Assembly (NCBI RefSeq): GCF_000828085.3
Contig: NZ_JXCA02000016.1
Span: 391,659 to 455,658, forward strand
Direction of reading: 5' to 3'
DNA length: 64,000 nucleotides
Origin: Scytonema tolypothrichoides VB-61278
Lineage (GTDB): Bacteria; Cyanobacteriota; Cyanobacteriia; Cyanobacteriales; Nostocaceae
In this document: piece by piece, positions 28,101 to 36,759 of the stretch
Layout of the letters: each line of letters begins with the position of its first letter
How positions within the stretch are numbered: position 1 is the first letter of the stretch
The notes under the pieces: generated by a model
What the model was told of the DNA's origin: nothing
What the model saw: the letters and a program-made list of their open reading frames with translations, nothing else
The model's database searches: none
Made by a program: the position numbers and the translations under genes

Positions 28101-30993
28101 ATCTAAGACTGTGGGCATAGTGGGTAAAGCCGATTTTGGTGGAAGAATCAACGGCACACTACAAGCACCAAATATACAAGGGGAACTGAGGTTACGCGAC
28201 TTGGTGGTGAATCAATTGCCTTTTGAGTCGGTGTTAACTGGGAATATTCAGTCGGTTCAGGGACAGGGTTTAAATTTAGATGTGGTGGGCAAACGCGATG
28301 GGCAAAGCCCCGCCAAGGGCGATCGCATTACACTAAACGCAGATGCAAACAATCGCCCCAACTCTTTCTTAGTGCGGTGGCAAGATTCATTAGCCACCGG
28401 TCAAAGTCAAGGGGATAATTTGGCAATGAAAGTAGACAATTTCCCCTTGGCGATATTGAATCTTACCCCGCCTCCTAACAGTCATCTTGGTAAGGGTACA
28501 ATTGCAGGAGTTTTGACTGGGGATTTTCAAATTAATCAGAAGACTTTTGCGACACAGGGGGATGTTGCAATTGCGAAGCCTCAAGTGGGTCGAATAAAAG
28601 GCGATCGCCTAAATGCACAGTTCAGTTATGGTAATGGTCAAACGACCATTTCCAATGGCGAATTTATCAAAGGTGCTAGTCGCTACGCCCTTGCTGGAAC
28701 CTTCAGCCAAACTGCCAAAGGTCCGCAAATCAAGGGTAAACTGAACGTGACTCAGGGTGAAGTGCAAGATATCTTGACTGCCCTACAGATATACGAATTC
28801 CAAGATGTCCAACGCGGTTTGTCAAAACCAAATCATGGGACAGCTGCTGATTTGAGTTCTATTAACTCAGTCGGGCTTGAAGATAATCAGTCTTTGTTAA
28901 CCCAACTTAACCGCTTTGCTGAAATCGAATCCCAGTTCGCACAACAAAAACAACAGCGTCGCGACGCTTCTCCCATACCAGAATTAGCAGATTTAAAAGG
29001 AACTTTCAACGGTGAAGTTTCTATAGATACCGCAGCTGCAAACGGACTGGATGTCAGCTTTAATTTAAATGGTCAAAACTTTGTTTGGGGTAGAGGAGAT
29101 AAACCAGAGCAGTTGTATAAAATAGACCAGGTGATTGCTCAAGGCAGATTTGAAAACGGTGTTCTCAGATTTTTACCTTTGCGAATTGAATCTCAGAACC
29201 AGCTTATCGCTTTGACAGGTGACATTGGTGGTAATGAACAATCTGGTCAATTGCGAGTGATCAACTTCCCCGTACAAGTGCTGAATCATTTTGTCAAAAT
29301 GCCAGTTGGTATCACAGGTAATCTTAACGGGACAGCAGCAATAGCCGGGAACATTAAGAATCCACAGGCAAAGGGAGAATTGCAAATTACACAAGGGACT
29401 CTGAATCAAAGGGCAGTAGAGTCAGCAACTGCTAGTTTCAACTACGCCAATGGTCGCTTGGATTTTGGCAGTCATGTTGTGGTTTCTGGTTCAGAACCTG
29501 TTAAGATTGCTGGCAGTATACCATATCAGTTACCTTTTGCTTCCGTAAAACCAGACAACGATAATCTTAGTCTGGAGATGAAAGTGCAAAATGAAGGATT
29601 GGCAGTCTTAAACCTGTTAACCAACCAGGTCGCCTTTGAAAAAGGTGAGGGAGAAATAAACCTCATGGTACGGGGTACAAGTCAACAGCCAATCATAGAA
29701 GGACTTGCCACTGTCAATAATGCGACGTTTTCAGCTCAAGCGTTACCAGGAAAGTTGACAGATATTACAGGAAAAGTGCAGTTTGATTTAGACCGCATCA
29801 TCGTGCAAAATCTTCAAGGTAAGTATAATAACCAAGGTAAAGTAGAGGCAAAAGGGGAAATTCCTGTCGCCAATCAAGGAACGAAAATAGATAGTCCTCT
29901 CAATATTACCCTGAATCAATTGGCTTTGAATATCAAGGAGCTTTACCAAGGAGACGTCAGTGGTAACTTACTTTTGACTGGTTCCGCCCTTAACCCAATG
30001 GTTGGAGGTCAATTGCAGTTAGATAATGGTAAAGTCTTACTCGCAGAATCTACAAATGCCAAAACTTCTGCAAATAGCGATGAGATGAATGTATCATCTC
30101 TAAAAGCGGCAAAGCAAGATGAGCCTAAACTTAGTCCTAAACTTGGCAATACAGCCACTAAGTTTCACGATCTACAGTTAAAGCTAGGCAAAAACGTAGA
30201 AATTACCCGTCCACCTATTCTCAGTTTCCGTGCAACCGGTTCCCTAACCGTCAACGGTTCGTTTGGCGATCCAATACCAGAAGGAACTATTCGGCTTAAG
30301 GGAGGAAGCGTCAATTTATTTACGACTCGGTTTAACCTTGTCAATGGGTATAAGCATAAGGCTATTTTTCGGGCAAATCAACCTCGTGACCCCGACTTAG
30401 ACATCCAACTATTTGCCAAAGTACTCGACGTTCTTCAAAATACCGACATCAATAAACCGAATATCACAGGATTGGCAGCTTTAGAAAATGTTCGTGTTGA
30501 CGCTAGGGTACAAGGTCCTGCGAGTAAACTAGATAAAAGTGTAGAACTCACAAGCAGTCCCGCACGCAGCGAAACAGAAATTGTTGCCCTGCTTGGGGGT
30601 GGATATGTGAACACTCCAGAAGGCGTCAACGATGCTACCTTAGGACTGATTAATATAGCAGGTTCGGCTGTGCTGAACAATCTTCAGCAACCTCTCAACG
30701 AAATTGGTACTGCACTGGGTTTAAGTGAACTGCGTTTATTCCCAACGATTCTCTCCGACACTGTAGAAGCAGGTAGAGAAACAGGTAGGATTAGCTCAAG
30801 TTTGGAGTTGGCGGCGGAGGCTGGAGTAGACTTGAATCGTAAGATTTCTATTTCTACCCTCAAAATTTTGACAACAAGCGATCCGTTCCAATGGGGTGTT
30901 AATTATCGACTCAATAATTCCGTTCGTCTGCGTGCAACTACCAATTTCTTAGATGATAATCGCGCTGTCGTTGAGTATCACAAGAGGTTTTAG
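25177..30993 (+). CDS. tamB: TamB/DUF490-family translocation and assembly module protein
   Basis: A 1938-residue protein with a single N-terminal membrane anchor (~residues 29-50) followed by a very long, repetitive beta-rich region of the AsmA/TamB kind and the conserved C-terminal DUF490 domain (from about residue 1500, with ENVRVDARVQGPASKLDKSV, LLGGGYVN and GVNYRLNNSVRLRATTNFLD). Residues ~670-890 contain three to four ~72-residue internal repeats (QFNVAGSV..., GKLTGQFNVAG). TamB-like proteins span the periplasm and take part in outer-membrane protein or lipid transport. Residues ~184-206 are encoded by dispersed-repeat DNA, including the ATTCAAA heptamer. The last 285 bp are duplicated at 36389-36636. 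Confidence 0.93.
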   Translation: MTKAFNPDDHSQSLHFYKKHQWLLILNRSGIALGGILLIGMMGSAWRLWNLIRKDLVPLAQSNLTTTLNRPVELGQVKQLSLTGVKFGASAIPATPIDPDKVTVEGVEVGFDPLQLLFNRKLNLDVTLVNPDVYIQQDEQGRWLTTKIMPSAQKGPIKTNLDKLRFRNAKLILVPQSNSKSPKIGAEVSSDPTSLKIQNSKLGVASSSASSGVTFSQINGTAQLLENYKLIKFDLGGEPDHGGNLSLQGDFRPKTQEINLQSLRGQNLLATDITRIVKLPVQFQAGRVEGDLKILNIQLKQKQQNPLIFGNATLQGVQLQVPRMLQPFINSRGDVRFQGTQIQLENVTTGYGKIPLMGNGTIDPKAGYNLVARVNSVNVADARETLKVKLPVPTIGEVKANLQFVGPTTNPILSGTVATIKPAKIDKVDFNTVQSQFEFSPVASVITFKNIQGKATVGGEITGAGKVQFVNKIPQINFNVTAKNVPGDAIASVYDSKPAFQIGTVSGTAQMTGSDNKVQTTVQWQAPQATYPGSGETIIAPDKSVSFRNVDLNVAGGKVQIAGNWANQRWEAIADTSQVQLQRFVNPTQLQNVSVDDARFNGRLILSGTSTPFKIATIRTTDNTKVQLAGGTVAISNIQFNEESFSAQLIADGVQLGRLLKQAPPSLQGPLAGKFQVSGNTNAFNLKTLRATGVGRLLVAGGAITASKIQVAEGLYKAQLNANNVDLKQLAQSSQQLQGKLTGQFNVAGSVESFKPEAVTATGQARVNFGSNTVTASNIELANGRYQMQLQANNVPLQRLTQVPPQFNGNLTGQFNVAGLINSPQPQAMKATGQARLNVANGTVTASNIQVADGRYQAVVDASGVELKRLSQQLQGQFGGKLQVAGTLGTFNISNVRASGQVQFSQGLAGIDQPLTAAVGWDGQKLNIERATSSDLNANGYILAKDSGTSIPEITELNFNVQAQNFNLQKLPIELSKTVGIVGKADFGGRINGTLQAPNIQGELRLRDLVVNQLPFESVLTGNIQSVQGQGLNLDVVGKRDGQSPAKGDRITLNADANNRPNSFLVRWQDSLATGQSQGDNLAMKVDNFPLAILNLTPPPNSHLGKGTIAGVLTGDFQINQKTFATQGDVAIAKPQVGRIKGDRLNAQFSYGNGQTTISNGEFIKGASRYALAGTFSQTAKGPQIKGKLNVTQGEVQDILTALQIYEFQDVQRGLSKPNHGTAADLSSINSVGLEDNQSLLTQLNRFAEIESQFAQQKQQRRDASPIPELADLKGTFNGEVSIDTAAANGLDVSFNLNGQNFVWGRGDKPEQLYKIDQVIAQGRFENGVLRFLPLRIESQNQLIALTGDIGGNEQSGQLRVINFPVQVLNHFVKMPVGITGNLNGTAAIAGNIKNPQAKGELQITQGTLNQRAVESATASFNYANGRLDFGSHVVVSGSEPVKIAGSIPYQLPFASVKPDNDNLSLEMKVQNEGLAVLNLLTNQVAFEKGEGEINLMVRGTSQQPIIEGLATVNNATFSAQALPGKLTDITGKVQFDLDRIIVQNLQGKYNNQGKVEAKGEIPVANQGTKIDSPLNITLNQLALNIKELYQGDVSGNLLLTGSALNPMVGGQLQLDNGKVLLAESTNAKTSANSDEMNVSSLKAAKQDEPKLSPKLGNTATKFHDLQLKLGKNVEITRPPILSFRATGSLTVNGSFGDPIPEGTIRLKGGSVNLFTTRFNLVNGYKHKAIFRANQPRDPDLDIQLFAKVLDVLQNTDINKPNITGLAALENVRVDARVQGPASKLDKSVELTSSPARSETEIVALLGGGYVNTPEGVNDATLGLINIAGSAVLNNLQQPLNEIGTALGLSELRLFPTILSDTVEAGRETGRISSSLELAAEAGVDLNRKISISTLKILTTSDPFQWGVNYRLNNSVRLRATTNFLDDNRAVVEYHKRF
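25762..25782 (+). repeat. ATTCAAA repeat inside the tamB coding region
   Basis: Three ATTCAAA-type heptamers, preceded by a GGAGGTTTCCTCC palindrome (25735-25747), are read in frame within tamB and encode a linker with LKIQNSKL. The same heptamer is intergenic elsewhere in the window. Confidence 0.8.
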
Positions 30994-31055
30994 TGAAGGC
31001 GTATAACGATGGAGTTGTGCCGCGATCGCTACATCACCAGCGTTTCAGTATGTCA

Positions 31056-31448
31056 CTAGACTTCATCTGCTGACGAGAAATCAAAAATAGTATGCTCCTC
31101 AGTCAGAAAAGCACGGGATTGAGAAAAATCAACAAAGTTTGCTTCATCCGCAACATACTGTTTCGCTGCCTCGATTCCTTCTGGGGAATTCACTCCGGCT
31201 AGAAATTCTTCCATACTGTCCCACCAAATCTCGGTTATGCCATCATAAGCTAATGGCTCCAATCCACGCGATTTGACAAGTTCTGCATTAATCGGGGTAT
31301 CCATTTTGTGACTCTGGATATACTTCTTGGCGCGAATGGTTTTGGCAAGGCTGCGAATAAATGCGCCATGATTTTCTCGCCAATAAGTCTGGAATTCCTC
31401 GTTCGACAAATCAGAGCGTTTGCAAATGCAGTACACAAATTTAATCAT
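31056..31448 (-). CDS. EthD-domain protein
   Basis: A 130-residue protein with the EthD / dimeric alpha-beta-barrel pattern: MIKFVYCICKRSDLSNEEFQ, TYWRENHGAFIRSLA and DGITEIWWDSMEEFLAG. Such proteins are small partners or isomerases in degradation and polyketide pathways. It is the last gene of a seven-gene minus-strand cluster that starts with the AraC regulator, 27 bp after the MDR dehydrogenase stop. Confidence 0.85.
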   Translation of the reverse strand: MIKFVYCICKRSDLSNEEFQTYWRENHGAFIRSLAKTIRAKKYIQSHKMDTPINAELVKSRGLEPLAYDGITEIWWDSMEEFLAGVNSPEGIEAAKQYVADEANFVDFSQSRAFLTEEHTIFDFSSADEV

Positions 31449-31475
31449 ACTTGACTCCTTGCTCTATCAAAAGCT

Positions 31476-32480
31476 TCAAAGTTGAATAACGACTTTGCCA
31501 AAGTGACTGCCACTTTGCAGGTAACGATAGGCTTCTGGTGCTTCGGTTAACGGAAATACGTGATCGATAACAGGTTTGATTTGATGGAGAGCGATCGCCC
31601 GATTCATTGCTTCAAACATGTCTCGACTCCCCACATAAATACCCTGCACGTCAATGCATTTCATCAGGATTTGAGTATGATTTACATCACCCGCACCGCC
31701 CAAGACGCCAATCAAACTAATCCGTCCACCGACACCTGCCGATCGCAGAGATTTTTCTAACGTGCCTGCACCGCCGACTTCAATCACCTGATCAACACCT
31801 TGCCGCTGGGTCAATTCGTAAACTTTTTCTTCCCAATTCGGGAACGTTTTGTAGTTAATGGTTTCATCGGCACCCAGTTGCTTTGCTTGCGCTAATTTTT
31901 CATCGCTACTTGAGGTAATAATTACCTTCGCTCCGAGTATTTTGGCAAATTGTAGCGCAAAGATCGAAACACCGCCCGTTCCCAACAGCAGTACCGTTTC
32001 ACCTGCCATCAGTCCGCCTCGATGTACTAAGGCTTGCCAAGCGGTAACAGCAGCACAAGGCAAGGTCGCACCATCTTCATAAGACAAGTGTTCCGGTAAG
32101 AGAACCACGCCATGTTGGCTGAGAACGACATACTCTGCTAACATGCCATTGATCGCGCCACCCAAAGCCGATTTGATTTTCTCGCGGGTGAGTTTGCCTG
32201 CGATCCAATCTTGAAAGAAGATGCCCGCAACGCGATCACCCACTTTCACCCGTGTCACCCCTTCACCGACTGCAACCACCTCACCCGCACCATCCGATAA
32301 GGGAATGACGGGCAGCGTTTGACCAGGATACATTCCACTAACGACAGCGGTATCCCGGTAATTCAAGGAAGTGGCTCGTACCCGCACTAAAATTTGCCCT
32401 GCTGCTGGTTTGGGTTCGGGTAAATCCACCAGTTTAAGCCCGTCAATTCCCGCAGCCGTTTGAATCTGATACGCTTTCAT
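31476..32480 (-). CDS. MDR-family NAD(P)-dependent alcohol dehydrogenase
   Basis: A 334-residue protein starting MKAYQIQTAAGIDGLKLVDL at 32480, with an AGGA box just upstream. The longer frame from 32513 would overlap the preceding gene's 3' end and is rejected. It has the GroES-like N-terminal domain (VRVRATSLNYRDTAVVSG, DGAGEVVAVGEGVTRVKVGDRV) and a Rossmann fold with GTGGVSIFALQFAKILGAKV and HFGKVVIQL. The structural-zinc cysteines of classical ADH are absent, so it is closer to zinc-free quinone/enone-type reductases. It is part of the 31-36 kb cluster. Confidence 0.87.
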   Translation of the reverse strand: MKAYQIQTAAGIDGLKLVDLPEPKPAAGQILVRVRATSLNYRDTAVVSGMYPGQTLPVIPLSDGAGEVVAVGEGVTRVKVGDRVAGIFFQDWIAGKLTREKIKSALGGAINGMLAEYVVLSQHGVVLLPEHLSYEDGATLPCAAVTAWQALVHRGGLMAGETVLLLGTGGVSIFALQFAKILGAKVIITSSSDEKLAQAKQLGADETINYKTFPNWEEKVYELTQRQGVDQVIEVGGAGTLEKSLRSAGVGGRISLIGVLGGAGDVNHTQILMKCIDVQGIYVGSRDMFEAMNRAIALHQIKPVIDHVFPLTEAPEAYRYLQSGSHFGKVVIQL

Positions 32481-32487
32481 TATCATC

Positions 32488-32781
32488 CTATTGCTGTGCA
32501 AAAAGTGAGGCATAACCTGTATAAGGCTTGAGTGGCAAGACTTCGCAGGCGAGGATACCTTCTTTCACCATTGGGAGCTTTTGCACCTGCTGGGCGATGG
32601 ATTCAACACTTTCACCTTCCCAGAGCATCACTGCACCACTCATATCAGCGATGTAATACATCTGACGAATTTGCTCTGAAGCATAAAACTCCCAAGCCTG
32701 AGTTGCTTCTGCACTCACAAAGGGCAAAACCTGCTCGACAGGAATTCCTGACTTGACACGAGCGATGACTAAAACTTGCAT
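32488..32781 (-). CDS. Small dimeric alpha/beta-barrel-like protein (muconolactone isomerase/YciI-like)
   Basis: From ATG 32781 it is 97 residues: MQVLVIARVKSGIPVEQVLP, then FYASEQIRQMYYIADMSGAV and VKEGILACEVLPLKPYTGY. The pattern is that of small ferredoxin-like-fold proteins of the muconolactone isomerase or YciI type. An upstream in-frame start at 32835 overlaps the neighbouring gene and adds unrelated residues. The substrate is unknown; its context is the oxidoreductase cluster. Confidence 0.7.
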   Translation of the reverse strand: MQVLVIARVKSGIPVEQVLPFVSAEATQAWEFYASEQIRQMYYIADMSGAVMLWEGESVESIAQQVQKLPMVKEGILACEVLPLKPYTGYASLFAQQ

Positions 32782-32831
32782 AATACGACGACCTTTGAAT
32801 GGATGGCTGGAATGATTTGTTGTGTGATTCT

Positions 32832-33245
32832 TCAATGCATTTGGTTATATTCCTTCGCTTTGCCCTCAAAGCTAGCGGGATCATAGAAGTAGCGTTCGTG
32901 GATAATCCTGCCATCCTTCCAGGTCTGCAACCCAACTTCTTCAACGTGGATGTGATAGCCATCTTGAGTGGTCGCATCTAAGTGCATTTCTACCATTGAG
33001 CGATCGCCATCCACTAACACCGCACCAATTTTGAAATCATGAATTTCCTTGATGTTGGCGTTCATCAACTTCTGTCGCTCAATACTGAGGGCACGTCCGA
33101 TGCGCGGCGGTTGCAGGTTTTCCTGCACCACCACATTTTCATCGTAGTACCGTTCGTAGACTTCTTCAGGCGGGTGGTTGGTTTTGAAAAACTCTAGCAA
33201 CTCGTGCATTCGATTGTTCATGATGTTCTCTGACTCTGTGTTCAT
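32832..33245 (-). CDS. NTF2-like (SnoaL-type) protein
   Basis: A 137-residue protein with the cone-shaped NTF2-like fold pattern: MHELLEFFKTNHPPEEVYER, YYDENVVVQE, VEEVGLQTWKDGRIIHERYF and YDPASF. Members are small isomerases, hydrolases or binding proteins in secondary metabolism. It lies between the SDR and the small alpha/beta-barrel gene. The start could also be at the second Met (MNNRMHELLEF). Confidence 0.8.
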   Translation of the reverse strand: MNTESENIMNNRMHELLEFFKTNHPPEEVYERYYDENVVVQENLQPPRIGRALSIERQKLMNANIKEIHDFKIGAVLVDGDRSMVEMHLDATTQDGYHIHVEEVGLQTWKDGRIIHERYFYDPASFEGKAKEYNQMH

Positions 33246-33326
33246 AATTTTTCCGAATGTTTAAGTGATCATTATTGGTATTCATACAACAATACGGTTG
33301 AGCGACAAAAAAGCAATATGCGCTTT

Positions 33327-34079
33327 TTATTGCACTGTGAAACCACCATCAATGACTAGGTTGTGTCCTGTAATGTAGGATGCTGCATCAGAACACAACC
33401 ACACAACTGCGGTTGCAATGTCGTGTGCTTGCCCTGCTCGTTTCATGGGAATGCTATCAATCATCTGTTGAAGGGATTCCTGCGGCACATTAGAGAGAAT
33501 ATCTGTTGCAATCAATCCTGGACTGATGGCATTGATCCGAATTTTCTGTCCAGCAAATTCCATTGCTGCCGATCGCGTTAACCCGATAACTCCTCCTTTA
33601 GCTGCGTTGTAGCTGGAAAGACCAGGAACACCAATGACTCCACCGCCCATTGATGCCATATTGACAATTGCTCCCGATCCGGTTTTGAGCAGTGCCGGAA
33701 TCTGATATTTCAGACATAGCCATACGGCTTTGAGATTGACATCCGTTTCTGCATCCCATTCTTCCTCTGAGCGTTCAGTCAGCGGAACAGTTTTGCCAAA
33801 ACCCGCATTATTACAAACACAATCTAATTGACCGAAGGCTTCTAGCGTTTTGCTCACTAATGCTTCTACATCAGCAGCTTTGGTTACGTCAGTTTGCACA
33901 AACAGCGCCTCAGCGCCAACATCTTTGACAAGACGAACCGTTTCTTCACCTTCTTGAGTACGCCGTGCTGCCACAACAACCTTCGCTCCAGCTTGAGCAA
34001 AAGCAACTGCGGTTGCCCGACCAATCCCAGAACTGCCACCCGTAACGAGCGCAACTTTTCCTTTCAAACCGAGTTCCAT
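33327..34079 (-). CDS. Short-chain dehydrogenase/reductase
   Basis: A 250-residue classical SDR: cofactor motif TGGSSGIGR (~13-21), NNAG (~90-93), catalytic Ser143, Tyr157 and Lys161 (SSYNAAKGG), and C-terminal SDAASYITGHNLVIDGG. Arg residues after the second strand (VVAARRTQE) favour NADP(H). It resembles glucose-1-dehydrogenase or 3-oxoacyl reductase types, but the substrate is not predictable. It is part of the AraC-led cluster. Confidence 0.93.
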   Translation of the reverse strand: MELGLKGKVALVTGGSSGIGRATAVAFAQAGAKVVVAARRTQEGEETVRLVKDVGAEALFVQTDVTKAADVEALVSKTLEAFGQLDCVCNNAGFGKTVPLTERSEEEWDAETDVNLKAVWLCLKYQIPALLKTGSGAIVNMASMGGGVIGVPGLSSYNAAKGGVIGLTRSAAMEFAGQKIRINAISPGLIATDILSNVPQESLQQMIDSIPMKRAGQAHDIATAVVWLCSDAASYITGHNLVIDGGFTVQ

Positions 34080-34167
34080 AATTTATTCTTACCTTGTAAC
34101 CATTGGAATTCCAAAATGACAGTTACTTGATTGGCGTGCTGCGCCTCCGGCAATCGCTTTCCTCGCC

Positions 34168-35160
34168 CTACATAGTCAGCACGACTTTAGCGCCAGCCCC
34201 TTGATGCACTTGTGCGATCGCCTCAACTGCCTGCTCTAGCGGCATTGTTTTAACAGTCAGATCCTTAAAGATGCCATCTTGATGCCAACTCAAAATCTCA
34301 GCTAATCCTTGACGCACTAAATCCAAATAGTGAACGGTATAGTGAGCGAAATCAGTACCGATGATCGCAAAATTACCTGTTAATACCCGAATCATGCTCA
34401 CTTCAGGAATAATCCCACTCGCCATACCGATCGGCAGCAATCGTCCTTCTGATGCCATCGATTGAATCGCGGCTTCAAACAAATCACCGCCCACAGTTTC
34501 AAAGGCAACATTCACGCCTTTGGCTTGGGTGAATTCTTTGATGCGATCGCTCACGTTTTCTTGCTTGTAATCAATCACATAATCTGCGCCCAAGTCTTTA
34601 GTTTGCTGCACTTTTTCTGCGCCGCTTGTCGTAGCAATGATCGTTGCCCCCAGATGCTTGCCGATTTGCACAGCGGCTGATCCTGTCGCCCCAGTTGCGC
34701 CTGTGACTAACAGGGTTTCACCCACTTGCAATTGGGCGCGATGTTTGAGGGCAATATATGCCGTTCCATACATGACGGGGATGGCAGCTGCGATAGCAAA
34801 ATCAACACCATCGGGGATTGGCACTACGTTTTTGGCAGGAAGGGCGACCTGTTGAGCAAACGCACCAAAGTTCGCAGTCCCTTCGCTCAGATAGGGCAAG
34901 GTCATCAGAACGCGAGTACCAGGTTGTAGATCTGTCGCACCTCCAGCCGCAATAATCTCACCTGCTGCTTCAAATCCTGGTGTGAAGGGTAATGCAGGCG
35001 GAATTTGAAACATGCCATTGACCACGTACCAATCCGCCGGATTGACGCCCGCTGCTTTGACTCGGACAACCACTTGATCGGCGGTCGGTTGGAGATTGGT
35101 AACCTCTTGGACTTCAATCGCCGTTGGATCGGCAAATTTCTGAACTTGTAAGGCTTTCAT
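34168..35160 (-). CDS. MDR-family zinc-free quinone-oxidoreductase-like protein
   Basis: A 330-residue protein starting MKALQVQKFADPTAIEVQEV at 35160; the longer frame from 35250 overlaps the AraC gene and is not family-like. Motifs: VVRVKAAGVNPADWYVVNG, PFTPGFEAAGEI, and TGATGATGSAAVQIGKHLGA for the NADP-binding loop. Zinc ligands are missing. It is about 24-30% similar by eye to the other MDR enzyme of the cluster, so they are different subfamilies. It is the first enzyme gene after the regulator. Confidence 0.88.
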   Translation of the reverse strand: MKALQVQKFADPTAIEVQEVTNLQPTADQVVVRVKAAGVNPADWYVVNGMFQIPPALPFTPGFEAAGEIIAAGGATDLQPGTRVLMTLPYLSEGTANFGAFAQQVALPAKNVVPIPDGVDFAIAAAIPVMYGTAYIALKHRAQLQVGETLLVTGATGATGSAAVQIGKHLGATIIATTSGAEKVQQTKDLGADYVIDYKQENVSDRIKEFTQAKGVNVAFETVGGDLFEAAIQSMASEGRLLPIGMASGIIPEVSMIRVLTGNFAIIGTDFAHYTVHYLDLVRQGLAEILSWHQDGIFKDLTVKTMPLEQAVEAIAQVHQGAGAKVVLTM

Positions 35161-35242
35161 GGGACTTTCCTGATTTGAATCATTCAGGTTTAGAGTCTTG
35201 CCTGAACGATTTATAGAGTAGGACTTTTCCTGATCGCTTTTC

Positions 35243-36178
35243 TTACACAATCTTGCTCGTTTTTTGATACATTCTTGCGATTTCTTTAGGAGTCGTGCCC
35301 GTCAGCCGCTTAAAGTGCCGATTCAGATGTCCCTGGTTGGCAAAGCCACACTCTAAAGAAATCTCTACGAGACTCAACTCGCCCTTGCGCAACAATTGTT
35401 TTGCCCGTTCTACTCGTTGCTGAATCACATATTGATGGGGTGTAATTCCTAAAGACTGCTTAAATAACCGACTGAAATAAAACTGGCTCATGCCAACCTC
35501 TTGCGCCAGTTCTTCTAGTTCCAAGCTACAGTCTAGATGAGCTTCAATATAGTCCAGTACCTGATTCAATTTGTGCTGAGGTAAGCCATCGACATAAGTA
35601 GCGATTTGGACTTTTTGAACGCCATATTTTCGCAGCAAGTGCGCCACAAGGGTTGTCTTAAGCTGATCGACAAATAGATGAGTATTAATGCCTTCCGTGA
35701 TTAATTCCTGTTTTAGGGTGAATAGAATTCCTTGAATTAATGGATCTTGAATGGTGGCAAATTGGGGGATCAGTTCGATGCGATCGCGATTAACGAGTTC
35801 CTGACCCACCTGAATAAACACATGGGGATCAAGCCCAACAAACATAAACTCGATATCCTGTTGCCAATGGCAGCGATGCAATAACCCTGACGGAAGAATA
35901 AAAGCGTTGTTTTGCCCAACTAAATTGTACTTAGATTGCCCATCAATCGATTGGTTAACGGGTGTTCCAGATGTAACCATTGTCAAGATATGCATTTGGT
36001 GACAGTGTTCGCCTGTGTCATGCGCGGGCTGTTGCTGCACTTCAAAATGCCAGTGAGTCCATTGAGCTGGGCTAGATAAAGCAGCAGATTTTGGCAAGAC
36101 CAAATTTGAGGCTTCTGGCTGTTCACCATAGTCAAGTACAGGGATTTCTTTAGGTTGTACTGGTTGTTCTGCTGTCAT
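35243..36178 (-). CDS. AraC-family transcriptional regulator
   Basis: A 311-residue regulator. The N-terminal part has a cupin-like sensing region (HWHFEVQQQPAHDTGEHCHQ), and the C-terminal ~100 residues have two helix-turn-helix motifs (LELEELAQEVGMSQFYFSRL and LVEISLECGFANQGHLNRHF, then GTTPKEI). It is at the 5' end of the oxidoreductase cluster in the same orientation and probably activates it in response to a small molecule. Promoter sequences should lie in 36179-36300. Confidence 0.92.
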   Translation of the reverse strand: MTAEQPVQPKEIPVLDYGEQPEASNLVLPKSAALSSPAQWTHWHFEVQQQPAHDTGEHCHQMHILTMVTSGTPVNQSIDGQSKYNLVGQNNAFILPSGLLHRCHWQQDIEFMFVGLDPHVFIQVGQELVNRDRIELIPQFATIQDPLIQGILFTLKQELITEGINTHLFVDQLKTTLVAHLLRKYGVQKVQIATYVDGLPQHKLNQVLDYIEAHLDCSLELEELAQEVGMSQFYFSRLFKQSLGITPHQYVIQQRVERAKQLLRKGELSLVEISLECGFANQGHLNRHFKRLTGTTPKEIARMYQKTSKIV

Positions 36179-36239
36179 GCTGGGCGTTTTGAGTTAAGAC
36201 CTCACTCAAATTATTATTGTTGTCCAATCAGAGATCAAT

Positions 36240-36352
36240 AGGACTTACGCATTGACAAACTAGGCAGGATATGGATTTGGGGGAAAAGAAGGTAAGACTT
36301 TCTAATTAGGCGATTGCGCGGTGCGCAGACGCTAAGGGCGTATCGCTAATTA
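36240..36352. repeat. Single MITE end followed by a TAATTAGGCGAT palindromic repeat
   Basis: 36240-36251 is AGGACTTACGCA, one end of the MITE family seen at 11046 and 59438, continuing ATTGACAAA as at 47153. At 36303-36352 a second repeat has inverted ends TAATTAGGCGAT and ATCGCTAATTA. Together they mark a rearranged junction next to the duplicated tamB end. Confidence 0.7.
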
Positions 36353-36388
36353 CGGTCGAAATAGAGTATAATACGTAACAAAATAGCA

Positions 36389-36636
36389 ACTGCACTGGGT
36401 TTAAGTGAACTGCGTTTATTCCCAACCATTCTCTCCGACACTCTAGCAGCAGGTAAAGAAACAGCGGAGTAGACTTGAATCGTAAGATTTCTATTTCTAC
36501 CCTCAAAATTTTGACAACAAGCGATCCTTTTCAATGGGGTGTTAATTATCGACTCAATAATTCCGTTCGTCTGCGTGCAACTACCAATTTCTTAGATGAT
36601 AATCGCGCTGTCGTTGAGTATCACAAGAGGTTTTAG
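36389..36636 (+). pseudogene. Duplicated 3' end of tamB
   Basis: This segment is a near-identical copy of the last 285 bp of tamB (30709-30993), ending at the same TTTTAG stop. It carries one 37-bp internal deletion (near 36467) that breaks the frame, and about seven substitutions. The final ~160 bp are almost unchanged. It has no start and no known function; it brackets the 31-36 kb gene cluster together with the intact tamB end. Confidence 0.95.
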
Positions 36637-36696
36637 TTACCAAAAAAGAACTCAGATTCAAACAGTGAACAGGGGGAACAGGGAACAGTAAATACC

Positions 36697-36759
36697 TGAT
36701 AACTGATAACTGATAATTGGTAACTGATAACTGGTAACTGGTAACTGGTAACTGGTAAC
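36697..36759. repeat. TGATAAC/TGGTAAC heptamer tandem repeat
   Basis: About nine tandem heptamers, first TGATAAC then TGGTAAC, directly abut the stop codon of the ROK kinase gene. A few GGGAACA units precede them (36671-36688). Confidence 0.9.

Noticed and set aside
36306-36534. Minus-strand short frames antisense to the duplicated tamB end
   Set aside because: They are mirror frames of a pseudogene copy and have no start signals.
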